This document shows positions 18,862-28,544 of a DNA stretch of 48,323 bases, piece after piece. Positions within the stretch are counted from its first letter, which is position 1; the number at the start of each line of letters is the position of its first letter. Position numbers and translations under genes: made by a program. The notes below the pieces were generated by a model. That model saw nothing but the letters and a program-made list of their open reading frames with translations. It did not search any database and was not told where the DNA came from. Origin of the DNA: Sinorhizobium americanum (lineage in GTDB: Bacteria; Pseudomonadota; Alphaproteobacteria; Rhizobiales; Rhizobiaceae); contig NZ_LNQC01000032.1 in assembly GCF_001651855.1 (NCBI RefSeq), positions 1 through 48,323 of the forward strand, given 5' to 3'.

Positions 18862-18938
18862 CGGAGTGTAGCGCAGTCTGGTAGCGCACCACGTTCGGGA
18901 CGTGGGGGTCGTGTGTTCGAATCACACCACTCCGACCA
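18862..18938 (+). tRNA. tRNA-Pro (CGG)
   Basis: Acceptor stem CGGAGTG/CACTCCG, D-arm GCGCAGTCTGGTAGCGC, anticodon stem CCACG/CGTGG with loop TTCGGGA giving anticodon CGG, and T-arm GTGTG-TTCGAAT-CACAC. The discriminator is A and CCA is encoded. It is transcribed from a clear promoter just upstream. Confidence 0.96.
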
Positions 18939-19154
18939 GCCAAATCAATCACTTAGCGCGTAGTGTTTTTTCGATCCCGGCATATCGGGGCGCGATAGCG
19001 TTTGACGCGTCCACTCTTCCGAAGGCCTATGCGCCTTGCGGCCCGCAGCATCCGGTTCGGGCGCGCTTCCGGCGAACACCTCTATTTGCACCAGACGGCC
19101 TGGAAGATCATAAGGCAAGGGCCATCAAAATTCTGCCGGCAGGAACGCCGCATG
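18939..19154. other. Non-coding stretch between tRNA-Pro and the cysN terminator
   Basis: About 216 bases with no credible gene. No terminator hairpin for the tRNA transcript and no repeat is apparent. The tRNA's 3' sequence is not duplicated here. Confidence 0.5.
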
Positions 19155-19181
19155 AAAAAAGGGGCCACGCAGGCCCCTTTT
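19155..19181 (-). terminator. Terminator of the cysHDN operon
   Basis: Read on the minus strand, AAAAGGGGCC-TGCGT-GGCCCCTTTT forms a 10-base-pair stem followed by more T residues, about 20 bases after the cysN stop. This is a standard rho-independent terminator. Confidence 0.88.
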
Positions 19182-19201
19182 CACGTCTTGGGATATTCCG
19201 C

Positions 19202-20698
19202 TCACTCGTCGATTACGTCGATGATCTCGATCGCTCTGGCGGCGGTGACGCGGCGGATTTCGGCGTCCTCGCGGCGGCCAGCGAAGATTTCGGTGGCCAT
19301 CAGCTGGTCGGCAAGGTCCGCCGGCAGCGACAGGATAACGCGGCTGTCCTCGGTGTGGATGCCGCCGATGGCCGCCCGCTTGGCGGAGATCATCCCGCCG
19401 GCAACCGTGTTGTTGGTGTCCGGATCGATCAGGATGAAGGCGCCGGTCGTGCGGTTCTGCTCATAGGCGTCGAAGATCGCCTGCTCGTCGAAGGCGAGGT
19501 GCACCTTGCCGATGGCGTTCATCGGCAGCTCGTCGGCATGGTTCCATTTGCCGGACTTCAGGTCAAGCTGGCTGATCGGCTGCACCTGCACGCGCTGACG
19601 GCGGCTGCCGGACTTCAGCCAGTAACGCTTGCCCGGCTGGATGCCTTCGGCTTGAAGCGCCACGAGCTGGGCGTCGAAGGCGAGCCCGGTCATCGGCTGG
19701 CTGTCGATCGTCGCGATCACGTCGCCGCGCGAGACGTCCACCTGGCGGTCGAGCACCAGCGTGATCGCGTCGCCGGCAACGGCGGCGTTGCGCACCAGGT
19801 CGAAGGTAACGATCTTGGTGACGTTGGCGACCATGCCGGAGGGCAGGATGACGACGGAATCGCCGGGCTTCACCGAACCGCCGGCCACCGTGCCCTGATA
19901 ACCCCGGAAACTTTCGCCCGGGCGCGAGACGCGCTGCACCGGCAGGCGGAAGCCGACGGTCTGTGCCGAGCGGGTGGTTGCGAGTTCCAGCACCTCGATC
20001 AGCGTCGGCCCCTCGTACCAGGGCATCGAGGCGCGGCCGTCATAGACGACGTTCTCGCCCTTCAGCGCCGAGACCGGGATAGCGGTCACCTGGCGGACGC
20101 CGAGCGACAGCGCCAGTTCCTTGAACTCGTGCGAGATCTGCTCGAAGCGGCTGCGGTCGTAGTTGGTCAGGTCGATCTTGTTGACGGCCAGCACGAACTG
20201 CTTGATGCCCATCAGCGTCGCGATCGTCGCGTGCCGGCGGGTCTGCTCCAGAAGGCCGACGCGCGCATCGACCAGCAGCACGGCAAGATCGGCGGTCGAG
20301 GCGCCGGTCGCCATGTTGCGGGTATACTGCTCGTGGCCGGGCGTGTCGGCGACGATGAAGGAGCGCTTGTCGGTCGAGAAGTAGCGATAGGCGACATCGA
20401 TGGTGATGCCCTGTTCGCGCTCAGCCTGCAGCCCATCGAGCAGCAGCGCGAAATCGGGCAGGCCGAGATCGTTTTGCTTGCCCTTGGAATCGCGCTGAAG
20501 GCTCGCGGCCTGGTCTTCCTTGACCGCCTTGGTGTCCCAGAGCAGCCGGCCGATCAGTGTCGACTTGCCGTCATCGACGCTGCCGCAGGTGATGAGGCGA
20601 AGCGGGCGGGAATCGCGCGCGACCCGCGCCGGTTCCTGCGAGGGAAGGGCGACGGCCGTTTCGTCCAGGGCTGCGTTCGCTAGTGCCGGTGCGGTCAT
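19202..20698 (-). CDS. cysN: Sulfate adenylyltransferase large subunit CysN
   Basis: A 498-residue GTPase subunit of ATP sulfurylase. With CysD it makes adenosine 5'-phosphosulfate from sulfate and ATP, driven by GTP hydrolysis. The EF-Tu-like G domain shows GSVDDGKST at 39-47, DTPGHEQ at 118-124 and NKID at 173-176, followed by beta-barrel domains (from about 240). It ends after the barrels and has no fused APS kinase domain, unlike NodQ and some CysN proteins, so it belongs to a direct APS-reductase pathway. The start overlaps the cysD stop by one base (TGATG), which points to coupled translation. It is the last gene of cysH-cysD-cysN. Confidence 0.96.
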   Translation of the reverse strand: MTAPALANAALDETAVALPSQEPARVARDSRPLRLITCGSVDDGKSTLIGRLLWDTKAVKEDQAASLQRDSKGKQNDLGLPDFALLLDGLQAEREQGITIDVAYRYFSTDKRSFIVADTPGHEQYTRNMATGASTADLAVLLVDARVGLLEQTRRHATIATLMGIKQFVLAVNKIDLTNYDRSRFEQISHEFKELALSLGVRQVTAIPVSALKGENVVYDGRASMPWYEGPTLIEVLELATTRSAQTVGFRLPVQRVSRPGESFRGYQGTVAGGSVKPGDSVVILPSGMVANVTKIVTFDLVRNAAVAGDAITLVLDRQVDVSRGDVIATIDSQPMTGLAFDAQLVALQAEGIQPGKRYWLKSGSRRQRVQVQPISQLDLKSGKWNHADELPMNAIGKVHLAFDEQAIFDAYEQNRTTGAFILIDPDTNNTVAGGMISAKRAAIGGIHTEDSRVILSLPADLADQLMATEIFAGRREDAEIRRVTAARAIEIIDVIDE

Positions 20699-21651
20699 CA
20701 GAAGTATCCTTCGCGTTTTTTCTTTTCCATCGAGCCGGCCTGGTCGCGGTCGATGGCGCGGCCCTGGCGTTCGGAGACGGTCGCGGTTTCAAGTTCGGAA
20801 ATGATGTCGTCGAGCGTCGTCGCATTGGAGCGGATCGCGCCTGTCAGCGGGAAGCAGCCGAGCGTGCGGAAGCGGATGACTTCCTCGCGCTTCGTCTCGC
20901 CCGGAAGCAGTTCGAGGCGCGGGTCCTCCGCAAGGATCATCATGCCGTCGCGCTCGACGATCGGACGCTTCTTGGCGAAATAGAGCGGCACGATCGGGAT
21001 CTCTTCCGCCTGGATGTAGCGCCAGATGTCGACCTCGGTCCAGTTGGAGAGCGGGAAGGCGCGCACGCTCTCGCCCTTGCGGATCATGCCGTTATAGACA
21101 TTCCAGAGTTCGGGCCGCTGGTTGCGCGGGTCCCAGCGATGGTCCGGCGTGCGGAAGGAATAGATGCGCTCCTTGGCGCGGCTCGCTTCCTCGTCGCGAC
21201 GCGCGCCGCCGAAGGCGGCATCGTATTGGCCGGCGTCGAGCGCCTGGCGCAGCGCTTCCGTCTTCATGATGTCGGTATAGAGCGCCGAGCCGTGCGTGAA
21301 CGGCGTGACGTTCTCGGCTGCACCGCGCGGATTGGTATGGGCGACGAGATCAAGATCGTATTTTTCGACCATCTCGTCGCGGAAGGCGATCATCTCGCGG
21401 AACTTCCAGCCGGTATCGACGTGCAGGAGCGGGAAGGGGATGCGGCCGGGATAGAAGGCCTTGCGCGCCAGGTGCAGCAGCACGGAAGAATCCTTGCCGA
21501 TCGAATAGAGCATCACCGGGCGCTCGAATTCGGCAGCGACCTCACGGAAGATGTGGATCGCTTCGTTTTCGAGGGCCTTCAGATGCGGATCAAGCGGCGG
21601 TTTCGTGCTCTGCGGGTTATGCAATTCCGTTTCCGGATGGGTGTGGGGCAT
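20698..21651 (-). CDS. cysD: Sulfate adenylyltransferase small subunit CysD
   Basis: A 317-residue catalytic subunit of ATP sulfurylase, of the PP-loop ATP pyrophosphatase family. The P-loop is [13 protein letters not shown] (about 50-62). Other family segments are [36 protein letters not shown] and [15 protein letters not shown]. The ATG at 21651 ([10 protein letters not shown]) has GGAG at good spacing; the open frame runs further upstream, but that is out-of-frame cysH sequence. It sits 46 bases downstream of cysH and overlaps cysN by one base. A basic tail (EKKKREGYF) ends the protein, as in its homologs. Confidence 0.96.
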   Translation of the reverse strand: MPHTHPETELHNPQSTKPPLDPHLKALENEAIHIFREVAAEFERPVMLYSIGKDSSVLLHLARKAFYPGRIPFPLLHVDTGWKFREMIAFRDEMVEKYDLDLVAHTNPRGAAENVTPFTHGSALYTDIMKTEALRQALDAGQYDAAFGGARRDEEASRAKERIYSFRTPDHRWDPRNQRPELWNVYNGMIRKGESVRAFPLSNWTEVDIWRYIQAEEIPIVPLYFAKKRPIVERDGMMILAEDPRLELLPGETKREEVIRFRTLGCFPLTGAIRSNATTLDDIISELETATVSERQGRAIDRDQAGSMEKKKREGYF

Positions 21652-21697
21652 TTCGAACTCCGGGGAGGATACTTGTCTCTTGGCGGCGGCGCTGCCC

Positions 21698-22453
21698 TCA
21701 GGCGGCGCTGCTGGCATTGGGGATGATGGAGGAGGCCGCTTCCGCAACGTGCAGGCCGCACTCGCGCTTCTCGTCGTTCTCCCACCACCAGCGGCCGGCC
21801 CGCTCGGGCTCGCCCGGCTTGATGGCGCGCGTGCAGGGCTCGCAGCCGATCGACGGATAGCCGCGGCCGTGCAGCGGGTTGACGGGGATGGCCTCTGCGG
21901 CGACATGCGCACGGATCGCCTCGATATCCCAATCCGCCAGCGCATTGATCTTGATGAGGCCGCGCTCGAGGTCGGCTTCGGCAAAGGGCGTGGTGGCACG
22001 GTTGCCCGACTGGCCGCGGCGCAGCCCGGTGATCCAGTAGCTTGCCCCTTCGAGCGCGCGCGCAAGCGGCTTCAGCTTGCGCACGCCGCAACAGGCATGC
22101 CTTGCTTCGACGCTCTCGTAGAAGCCATTCATGCCGTATTGTGTCACATAGGCTTCGATATCGGCCTTTTCGGGATGGTAGCGCTTGATCAGAATGTCGT
22201 AGGTTTCCTCGGTCTCTTCGATCAGGGCGACGGTTTCGTTGAAAAGCCGGCCGGTCTTCAGCGTGGCGACCTCGATGTCGAGCCGGTTGGTGCCGATCGC
22301 GGCGGTGATGACCTGATCCTCGATGCCGAGCGACGTGGTGAAGACCGCCCGGCCTTCAAGGCCGGCGACGAGCGCCAGGCGCCCGGCAAGATCGAGGCTT
22401 TCGAGCTTGTCGTTCAGGGCCTTGGCTTCGGCTTCGAGGGATTGCGTCGTCAT
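21698..22453 (-). CDS. cysH: Assimilatory adenylyl-sulfate (APS) reductase CysH
   Basis: A 251-residue PAPS/APS-reductase-family protein. The PP-loop-like region has [13 protein letters not shown] and [12 protein letters not shown]. The paired cysteines Cys121-Cys122 ([14 protein letters not shown]) and Cys204/Cys207 (GCEPCTR) are the 4Fe-4S ligands that mark APS reductases of the plant/rhizobial type; PAPS reductases lack them. The C-terminal catalytic Cys is in ECGLH (Cys232). It reduces APS to sulfite with thioredoxin, which fits the absence of a separate APS kinase in this operon. The ATG at 22453 has AGGA upstream. It is the first gene of the operon and has a palindrome in its leader region. 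Confidence 0.95.
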   Translation of the reverse strand: MTTQSLEAEAKALNDKLESLDLAGRLALVAGLEGRAVFTTSLGIEDQVITAAIGTNRLDIEVATLKTGRLFNETVALIEETEETYDILIKRYHPEKADIEAYVTQYGMNGFYESVEARHACCGVRKLKPLARALEGASYWITGLRRGQSGNRATTPFAEADLERGLIKINALADWDIEAIRAHVAAEAIPVNPLHGRGYPSIGCEPCTRAIKPGEPERAGRWWWENDEKRECGLHVAEAASSIIPNASSAA

Positions 22454-22533
22454 GGCTGCATCCTGTTGCAATTTGGACGGAATATCGCAGCCGTTTGTGA
22501 CAAAGGACAGAAAAACGGATTTCTATTGCTTAA

Positions 22534-22560
22534 GGATCAGAGCAAATATCTCTCTGATCC
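22534..22560 (-). promoter_or_regulatory. Inverted repeat upstream of cysH
   Basis: GGATCAGAG and its complement CTCTGATCC are separated by nine bases, about 80-107 bases upstream of the cysH start. AT-rich sequence with CTAAATTACTAGG lies further upstream. It may be an operator for a sulfur-responsive regulator or an RNA hairpin in the leader. No known sulfur riboswitch pattern was recognised. Confidence 0.45.
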
Positions 22561-22743
22561 AGAAAGTTCTAAGAAAACCTAGTAATTTAGTAGATTATCT
22601 TTGGCTGGAGGGAAGGGGCGAAGATGAATTCCTCCGCCAGCGCCGAGGGAGCGGCTGTTCAAGAATTGTTGAAGGCCCTATCCTTTCGCGTTGTCTGCGC
22701 CAGCTTGTGCATTGATCAATGCGGAGAATGAAGGGAGATGGAG

Positions 22744-23130
22744 ATGATCCAGTCCTTATCCAGTCGCGTCGTCCTTGGAAGCGTCCTCGGTTTGCTTCTG
22801 GTTACGGGCGCCTTTGCTCATCACGGCTGGTCCTGGGCGGAGGCCGACCAGATCGAGCTCACCGGGACGATCCGCGAGATTTCGATGGCGCCGCCGCATC
22901 CGACGCTGAACGTCGAAACGAAGAATGACGGCATCTGGCTGGTCGAACTCGGCAATCCCCGGCTGACCGAGCGCTCCGGCTTCGTCGAGGGCGTTGCGAA
23001 AGTCGGCGACCCCATCGTCGCACTCGGCAATCGATCGCTCGATCGCAGCGAGAAGAGGATGAAGGCGGTTCGGATCACCGTAGCCGGAAAGGTCTATGAC
23101 ATCTATCCAGAGCGCATACAGACGAATTGA
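22744..23130 (+). CDS. Exported DUF6152-family protein
   Basis: A 128-residue protein with an N-terminal signal peptide (LGSVLGLLLVTGAFA, cleavage predicted after AFA), giving a mature N terminus HHGWSWAEAD. The HHGW start followed by I-E-L-T-G-T-I and P-H-P-x-L-x-V is characteristic of DUF6152 periplasmic proteins. A metal-binding role of the two N-terminal histidines is possible but unproven. The ATG at 22744 is preferred to 22738 because AAGGGAG at 22731-22737 is seven bases before it and would touch the earlier one. The next gene begins three bases after the stop, so they form an operon. The pair is divergent from cysH. Confidence 0.8.
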   Translation: MIQSLSSRVVLGSVLGLLLVTGAFAHHGWSWAEADQIELTGTIREISMAPPHPTLNVETKNDGIWLVELGNPRLTERSGFVEGVAKVGDPIVALGNRSLDRSEKRMKAVRITVAGKVYDIYPERIQTN

Positions 23131-23133
23131 TTG

Positions 23134-23613
23134 ATGGATGAGGTGTTGGCCTGGATCGGAACCCTGCCCTTCGCCCTGGCGATACGGCGCTCCGCGACCC
23201 TATATATCTTCGTCAACGCCGCCCATATCCTGTCGTTCGGGATCATCATCGGCGCGATCCTGCCGCTGGACCTGCGGCTTCTCGGCCTCGCCCGGGCGGT
23301 CCCGGTCGCGGTGGTCGGGCCGTACCTCTCGCACGCGGCTGCCGTCGGCGTTGCGCTGACGATCGCCACCGGCTTCTGTCTCTTCAGCGTCAACCCGCTC
23401 GAATACGCAAGTAATCCCGCGTTTCTCACCAAGATGACGCTGCTCGCCGTCGGCGTCGTCAACGCGGGCCTGTTGCATCTCACGCCGCAATGGCGCGCCG
23501 CCATCAAGGGCGGCCCGCTTACCTTGAGGGTCCGCCTTTCGGCAGTGCTTTCGCTGATGATCTGGACCGGCGCCGTCGTCGCCGGCCGGTGGATCGGATT
23601 TCTCCTGGAGTAG
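23134..23613 (+). CDS. DUF6644-family integral membrane protein
   Basis: A 159-residue membrane protein with four hydrophobic segments: about 24-45 (LYIFVNAAHILSFGIIIGAIL), 62-85 (VGPYLSHAAAVGVALTIATGFCLF), 96-116 (FLTKMTLLAVGVVNAGLLHL) and 135-157 (LSAVLSLMIWTGAVVAGRWIGFLL). The pattern with His in the first and third membrane segments matches DUF6644, which usually sits next to DUF6152 genes. A cytochrome or heme link is sometimes suspected for such histidine-bearing four-helix proteins but is not shown here. No clear ribosome site is visible, consistent with translation coupled to the upstream gene. It ends three bases from the convergent betA. Confidence 0.8.
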   Translation: MDEVLAWIGTLPFALAIRRSATLYIFVNAAHILSFGIIIGAILPLDLRLLGLARAVPVAVVGPYLSHAAAVGVALTIATGFCLFSVNPLEYASNPAFLTKMTLLAVGVVNAGLLHLTPQWRAAIKGGPLTLRVRLSAVLSLMIWTGAVVAGRWIGFLLE

Positions 23614-23615
23614 GG

Positions 23616-25265
23616 TTACCGATCGCTGATCGCCCAACGCGGGTTGAGCCAAGGCTCCTGGTTGGAGCGGGCGAGCGGCTGCTTGCCGAGGATATGGTCG
23701 GCGGCCTTCTCTCCGGTCATGATCGAGGGACCGTTGAGGTTGCCATAGGTGACATGCGGGAAGATCGAGGAGTCGGCAACCCGCAGGCCGTCGACGCCGA
23801 TCACCCGCGTCTCCGGGTCGACCACGGCCATAGGATCGTCCTTCGAACCCATCTTGCAGGTGCCGCAGGGGTGGTAGGCGCTCTCCAGGTGCTCGCGCAG
23901 GAAGGCGTCGATCGCCTCGTCCGTCTGGACCTTTTCGCCCGGCTGGATCTCCGGTCCGCGATATTGGTCAAAGGCCTTCTGGCCGAAGATCTCGCGCGTC
24001 AGGCGCACGCAGTGGCGGAACTTCTCCCAGTCCTCCGGATGGCTCATATAGTTGAAGCGGATCACCGGATCGGCTTTCGGGTCGGAGGCGCGGAGCGTGA
24101 CGCTGCCGCGCGACTTCGACAGGTTGTAGCCGACATGCACCTGGAAGCCGTGCGTGTTCGCCGCCGCCTTGCCGTCATAGCTGATCGCCACCGGCAGGAA
24201 GTGGTACTGGATGTCGGGCTGCTTGACGCCGGCCGCCGAGCGCAGGAAGGCGCAGGCCTCGAACTGGTTGGAAATGCCGAGACCGGACTTGAAGAACAGC
24301 CATTGGGCGCCGGCGACTCCCTGCCAGAACCATGGCAGCCAGGAATAGAGCGAGACCGGCTTGGTGCTGATCTGCTGGAAATAGAACTCCATGTGGTCCT
24401 GCAGGTTCTGGCCGACGCCCGGACGGTCGACCTTGACGTCAACGCCCATGTCCTTCAGATGCGCCGCCGGGCCGATGCCGGAGAGCATCAAGAGCTTCGG
24501 CGAGTTGAACGAGGAGGCCGAGACGATCACTTCGCGGTTGGCCTTGACCACCTCGATGCGGCCGCCGCGCTCGATTTCGACGCCGGTGGCGCGGCCATTC
24601 TCGATGACGATCTTGCGGGCGAAGCAGCGGATCAGCTCGACATTCGGGCGCTTCAGCGCCGGCTTCAGATAGGCGGAAGCGGCCGACCAGCGCCGGCCGC
24701 GCCAGGTCGTCTGCTCCATCAGCCCGAAGCCTTCCTGTTTGGAGCCGTTATAATCGTCGGTCATCTCGAAACCGGCCTGCTTGCCGGCTTCGACGAAAGC
24801 GTGAAAGAGCGGGTTCCTGACCGGGCCGCGCTGGACATGCAGCGGCCCATCGGTGCCGCGCCAGCCGTCTTCGCCGCCGTGCGAATGTTCCATCCGCTTG
24901 AAATAGGGAAGCACGTCGGCATAGGCCCAGCCCTGCGCGCCGAGTTCCTCCCAGCGATTGAAGTCCTCGGCGTGGCCGCGCACATAGACCATGCCGTTGA
25001 TCGAGGAGGAGCCGCCGATCACCTTGCCGCGCGGCGCGGTGATGCGCCGGTTGTTGAGGTGCGGCTCCGGCTCGGAGAGATAGCCCCAGTTGTAGCGGTT
25101 CATGCTCATCGGCCAGGCAAGTGCGGCCGGCATCTGGATGAACGGACCGAAGTCCGAGCCGCCGAACTCCAGAACTATGACGGAATTCTTGCCGTCCTCC
25201 GACAGGCGATAGGCGAGCGCCGAGCCTGCCGAACCGGAACCGATGATGACGAAATCTGCCTGCAT
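23616..25265 (-). CDS. betA: Choline dehydrogenase BetA
   Basis: A 549-residue GMC-family flavoprotein that oxidises choline to betaine aldehyde. The N-terminal FAD-binding motif is [15 protein letters not shown] with the acidic end of the strand in VLEFGGSD. The GMC signatures are [18 protein letters not shown] and, further on, [18 protein letters not shown]. The catalytic histidine lies in HPCGTCKMG, and the FAD-binding C terminus in [21 protein letters not shown]. It is the last gene of the betICBA cluster, separated from betB by a RIME-like repeat. The ATG at 25265 has a purine-rich but weak site. Its product feeds betaine synthesis for osmoprotection or catabolism. Confidence 0.96.
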   Translation of the reverse strand: MQADFVIIGSGSAGSALAYRLSEDGKNSVIVLEFGGSDFGPFIQMPAALAWPMSMNRYNWGYLSEPEPHLNNRRITAPRGKVIGGSSSINGMVYVRGHAEDFNRWEELGAQGWAYADVLPYFKRMEHSHGGEDGWRGTDGPLHVQRGPVRNPLFHAFVEAGKQAGFEMTDDYNGSKQEGFGLMEQTTWRGRRWSAASAYLKPALKRPNVELIRCFARKIVIENGRATGVEIERGGRIEVVKANREVIVSASSFNSPKLLMLSGIGPAAHLKDMGVDVKVDRPGVGQNLQDHMEFYFQQISTKPVSLYSWLPWFWQGVAGAQWLFFKSGLGISNQFEACAFLRSAAGVKQPDIQYHFLPVAISYDGKAAANTHGFQVHVGYNLSKSRGSVTLRASDPKADPVIRFNYMSHPEDWEKFRHCVRLTREIFGQKAFDQYRGPEIQPGEKVQTDEAIDAFLREHLESAYHPCGTCKMGSKDDPMAVVDPETRVIGVDGLRVADSSIFPHVTYGNLNGPSIMTGEKAADHILGKQPLARSNQEPWLNPRWAISDR

Positions 25266-25294
25266 AAGCGTGGTCTTTCTTGTGTGTCGAACAG

Positions 25295-25447
25295 CCCCTC
25301 ATCCGGCTGCCGCCACCTTCTCCCCGCAAGCGGGGAGAAGGGACTTGCTGCGACTTTCCGCTGCCTCTCCCCGCACGGAGGTAAGGGACATGCCGGCCCT
25401 CTTGTCCCCTCTCCCCGCGAGCGGGGAGAGGGTTAGGGTGAGGGGCA
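25295..25447. repeat. RIME1-like mosaic element, copy 2, between betB and betA
   Basis: A 153-base element bounded by CCCCTCATCC and GTGAGGGGCA. It contains CTTCTCCCCGC...GCGGGGAGAAG and CCTCTCCCCGC...GCGGGGAGAGG palindromes plus a third partial CTCTCCCCGCACGGAGG unit in the middle that copy 1 lacks. Within the bet transcript it would form strong RNA hairpins between two genes. Confidence 0.85.
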
Positions 25448-25459
25448 AAATTGCAAATC

Positions 25460-26923
25460 TCAGTACGGCGCCTCTACCTTCCCCATGCCGACATAAACGG
25501 TCTTGAGCTCGGTATAGTGGTTGAGCGCCGCGACCGAATTTTCGCGCCCGAAGCCGGATTGCTTCGATCCGCCGAATGGTATTTCGACCGGTGCGAGATT
25601 GTAGGCGTTAATCCACAGCGTACCGGCCTCGAGCCGGTCTATCACCCGGTGGGCGCGGGTGAGGTCGGCGGTGAAGACGCCAGCCGACAGGCCGAATTCG
25701 GTGGCGTTCGCCCGCGCGACGACCTCCGCCTCGTCGTCGAAGTCGAGCACGCACATCACCGGCCCGAAGATTTCCTCGCGGGCGATCGTCATCTCATCGG
25801 TGACATCGGCAAAGACGGTCGGCTGGATATAGGTGCCTTCGCTGTTGACCGCATTCGGAATGCCGCCGCCGGTCAGAAGCGTCGCGCCTTCGGCCTTGCC
25901 CGTCTCGATATAGGAGAGCACCTTGTCGCGCTGCGCCCTCGAGACCATCGGCCCGAGTTGCGTCGCCTCGTTCATCGGATCGCCGATGACGACCGCTTCG
26001 GTGCGCTCCTTCAGCCGCGCCAAGAAGGCTTCCTTGATCTTCCGCTGCACGAAGACGCGGGTGCCGTTCGAGCAGACCTGGCCGGTCGAATAGAAATTGC
26101 CGAGCATGGCGCCGCCGATGGCGCTTTCGAGGTCGGCGTCGTCGAAGACGATCAGCGGCGACTTGCCGCCGAGCTCCATGGTGACGTGTTTCAGTTCGGC
26201 TGCGGCGGCCGCCGCCACCTTTTTGCCAGTTGGTACCGAGCCGGTCAGCGACACCTTGGCGACGTCGGGATGGTTGACGAGCAGCGGGCCGGTCGCGCGG
26301 TCGCCCTGGATGACATTGTAGAGCCCTTTCGGCAGGCCCGCCTCGACGAGGATCTCGGCGATCTTCAGCGCCCCGAGCGGCGTGTTCTCCGACGGCTTGA
26401 AGACCATGGCATTGCCGGCGGCGAGCGCCGGCGCGCCCTTCCAGCAGGCGATCTGCTGTGGGTAATTCCAGGCACCGATGCCGACGCAGACGCCGAGCGG
26501 CACCCGCTTGGTATAGGCGAAGTCCTGCCCAAGCGGGATATAGTCGCCGTTGAGCGCCGCCGCCGCGACCCCGCCGAAGAACTCGAAGCTGTCGGCGCCC
26601 GAGGTCGGGTCGGCAACGATCGTTTCCTGGATCGGCTTGCCGGTATCGAGCGTCTCGAGTTCGGAGAGTTCGCGATTACGTTCGCGCATGATCTCGGCGG
26701 CACGCTTCAGGATGCGGCCGCGCGCCGTCGGGCTCATCGCCGCCCATTCCGGCTGCGCCCGCTTGGCCGCTGCGATCGCCTTCTCGACGATCGCCGGCGT
26801 TGCTGCGTGCAGCCGGGCGATCACCTCGCCGGTGGCCGGATAGATGCTCTCGATTTGCGTGCCGGCGGTGTCCTCGACATATTCGCCGTCGATGAAGTGC
26901 GAGGCTTTCGGTTGGGCTTTCAT
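25460..26923 (-). CDS. betB: Betaine aldehyde dehydrogenase BetB
   Basis: A 487-residue NAD(P)-dependent aldehyde dehydrogenase that converts betaine aldehyde to glycine betaine. Catalytic residues are in place: Asn153 (GAWNYPQQ), Glu250 ([10 protein letters not shown]) and Cys284 ([12 protein letters not shown]). The Rossmann nucleotide-binding segment includes [12 protein letters not shown] and [12 protein letters not shown]. The ATG lies one base after the betC stop and its GAGGAG ribosome site is inside the end of betC, so the two are translationally coupled. Length is normal for BetB. Confidence 0.96.
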   Translation of the reverse strand: MKAQPKASHFIDGEYVEDTAGTQIESIYPATGEVIARLHAATPAIVEKAIAAAKRAQPEWAAMSPTARGRILKRAAEIMRERNRELSELETLDTGKPIQETIVADPTSGADSFEFFGGVAAAALNGDYIPLGQDFAYTKRVPLGVCVGIGAWNYPQQIACWKGAPALAAGNAMVFKPSENTPLGALKIAEILVEAGLPKGLYNVIQGDRATGPLLVNHPDVAKVSLTGSVPTGKKVAAAAAAELKHVTMELGGKSPLIVFDDADLESAIGGAMLGNFYSTGQVCSNGTRVFVQRKIKEAFLARLKERTEAVVIGDPMNEATQLGPMVSRAQRDKVLSYIETGKAEGATLLTGGGIPNAVNSEGTYIQPTVFADVTDEMTIAREEIFGPVMCVLDFDDEAEVVARANATEFGLSAGVFTADLTRAHRVIDRLEAGTLWINAYNLAPVEIPFGGSKQSGFGRENSVAALNHYTELKTVYVGMGKVEAPY

Positions 26924-26924
26924 C

Positions 26925-28463
26925 TTATTCTCCTCGCGGATAGCGTTTGGATTCCTCGAGATTGTCGAGGTTCATGTGGTTGCGCATGTAGCGCTCGGAT
27001 GCCTTCTGCAGCGGCTGGTGATCCCAAGGGTAATAGGCGCCGTTGCGGAGCGCCTCGTAGACCACCCAGCGCCGCGCCTGGCTTTCGCGGACGGCGGCGT
27101 CGAAGGCCTCCATGTCCCAGTGGGCGGCGCGCATATCGCGAAACGCGGCGAGCGTCGCCTGATCGACCGGTCCGCGCGGCTTCTCCGCAAGATTGGTGAG
27201 TTCCAGCGGATCGGCCTCCAGGTCATAGAGCTGGTCCGGATCGAGTGCGCAGTGGACGTATTTCCACTTGCCTTCGCGGATCGCGACGAGCGGCGCATAG
27301 GAAGCCTCGGCCGCATATTCCATCAGCACCGGCTCGGTGCGCTCCGCGCCGTTGATCGTGTGCACCAGGCTGACGCCATCCGTCCAGGGTTGGACCTCAT
27401 CCATCGAGATGCCGGCAAGGTCAGCAAGCGTCGGCGTCACGTCGAGATTGGATGTCGGCGTCAGATGCAGACCCGGCGTGACGTCCGGCCCGGCAACCAT
27501 CAGCGGCACGCGTGCCGAGCCTTCGAAGAAATTCATCTTGAACCACAGGCCGCGCTCGCCGAGCATGTCGCCATGGTCGGAACAGAAAAGGATGAGCGTA
27601 TTGTCGAGCATCCTGGTCCGCGTCAGCGTATCGACGAGCTCGCCGACCTTCTCGTCGAGATAGGAAATATTGGCGAAGTAGGCGCGGCGCGACAGGCGGA
27701 TGTTTTCCTCGGTCAGCTCGAAATTCTTGTAGTCGCAGGAATGCATAATCCGCTGCGAATGCGGATCCTGCTTTTCGAAGGGGATGGCGCCCACTTCCGG
27801 CTCGAGGTGCTTGCATTCCTCGTAGAGATCCCAGAATTTTCGGCGTGCGACATAGGGGTCGTGCGGGTGCGTAAAGGAGACGGTGAGGCACCAGGGCCGG
27901 CGGTCCTCATCGTCATTCTCCCGCGAAAGCTGGTAGAGCTTCTGGTTCGCCAGGAACGCCACCTCGTCGTCATATTCCATCTGATTGGTGATCTCAGCGA
28001 CGCCGGCACCGGTGACCGAACCGAGATTGTGATACCACCAGTCGATGCGCTCGCCGGGCTTGCGATAGTCCGGCGTCCAGCCGAAGTCGGCCGGATAGAT
28101 ATCGGTCGTCAGGCGTTCCTCGAAGCCGTGCAACTGGTCCGGGCCGACGAAGTGCATCTTGCCGGAAAGCGCGGTGTAATAGCCGGCCCGCCGCAGGTGG
28201 TGCGCATAGGTCGGGATCGACGACTGGTATTCCGCCGCGTTATCGTAGACGCGCGTGCGGCTCGGCAACTGCCCGGCCATGAAGGACGCGCGCGCCGGGG
28301 CACAGAGCGGCGAGGACGTGTAGTTGTTTCGGAAGCGGGCGGAGCGGGCGGCGAGCGCCTTCAGATTGGGCGCATGCAGGAAGTCGGCGGGACCGTCGGG
28401 GAAGAACGTCCCATTCAACTGGTCCACCATGATGATCAGAATATTCGGCTTCCTGGCGGTCAC
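26925..28463 (-). CDS. betC: Choline-sulfatase BetC
   Basis: A 512-residue type I sulfatase that hydrolyses choline-O-sulfate to choline and sulfate. The active-site cysteine that is matured to formylglycine is Cys54 in [12 protein letters not shown] (C-x-P-x-R). The metal-binding start MVDQLNG and the later [14 protein letters not shown] are in place, and the C terminus ([23 protein letters not shown]) is typical of choline sulfatases. It starts with GTG at 28463, preceded by GAGGAA. BetC in this cluster is the rhizobial arrangement that lets choline sulfate act as osmoprotectant, carbon and sulfur source. The formylglycine-generating enzyme is not in this window. Confidence 0.96.
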   Translation of the reverse strand: MTARKPNILIIMVDQLNGTFFPDGPADFLHAPNLKALAARSARFRNNYTSSPLCAPARASFMAGQLPSRTRVYDNAAEYQSSIPTYAHHLRRAGYYTALSGKMHFVGPDQLHGFEERLTTDIYPADFGWTPDYRKPGERIDWWYHNLGSVTGAGVAEITNQMEYDDEVAFLANQKLYQLSRENDDEDRRPWCLTVSFTHPHDPYVARRKFWDLYEECKHLEPEVGAIPFEKQDPHSQRIMHSCDYKNFELTEENIRLSRRAYFANISYLDEKVGELVDTLTRTRMLDNTLILFCSDHGDMLGERGLWFKMNFFEGSARVPLMVAGPDVTPGLHLTPTSNLDVTPTLADLAGISMDEVQPWTDGVSLVHTINGAERTEPVLMEYAAEASYAPLVAIREGKWKYVHCALDPDQLYDLEADPLELTNLAEKPRGPVDQATLAAFRDMRAAHWDMEAFDAAVRESQARRWVVYEALRNGAYYPWDHQPLQKASERYMRNHMNLDNLEESKRYPRGE

Positions 28464-28544
28464 GTTGTCGGTTCCTCGATGGTTCGAATTGCGTCGGATG
28501 AGGGGGCAGCCATCTCCATCAGCGGGGCGCCGGCAGGCTTCAAC

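Noticed and set aside
17414..19154. An integrative element between tRNA-Gln and tRNA-Pro
   Set aside because: No integrase, no duplicated tRNA end and only one unusual gene; the lipoprotein next to it looks native.
19202..20698. nodQ instead of cysN
   Set aside because: NodQ carries a C-terminal APS kinase domain, which is missing, and the context is cysH-cysD, not nodulation genes.
20698..22065. A CysH-CysD fusion reading
   Set aside because: The frame upstream of [10 protein letters not shown] is not the cysH frame; CysD has its own ATG and ribosome site.
22454..22737. A sulfur or SAM riboswitch upstream of cysH
   Set aside because: Only one simple hairpin is seen; no SAM-II or other known aptamer pattern was recognised.
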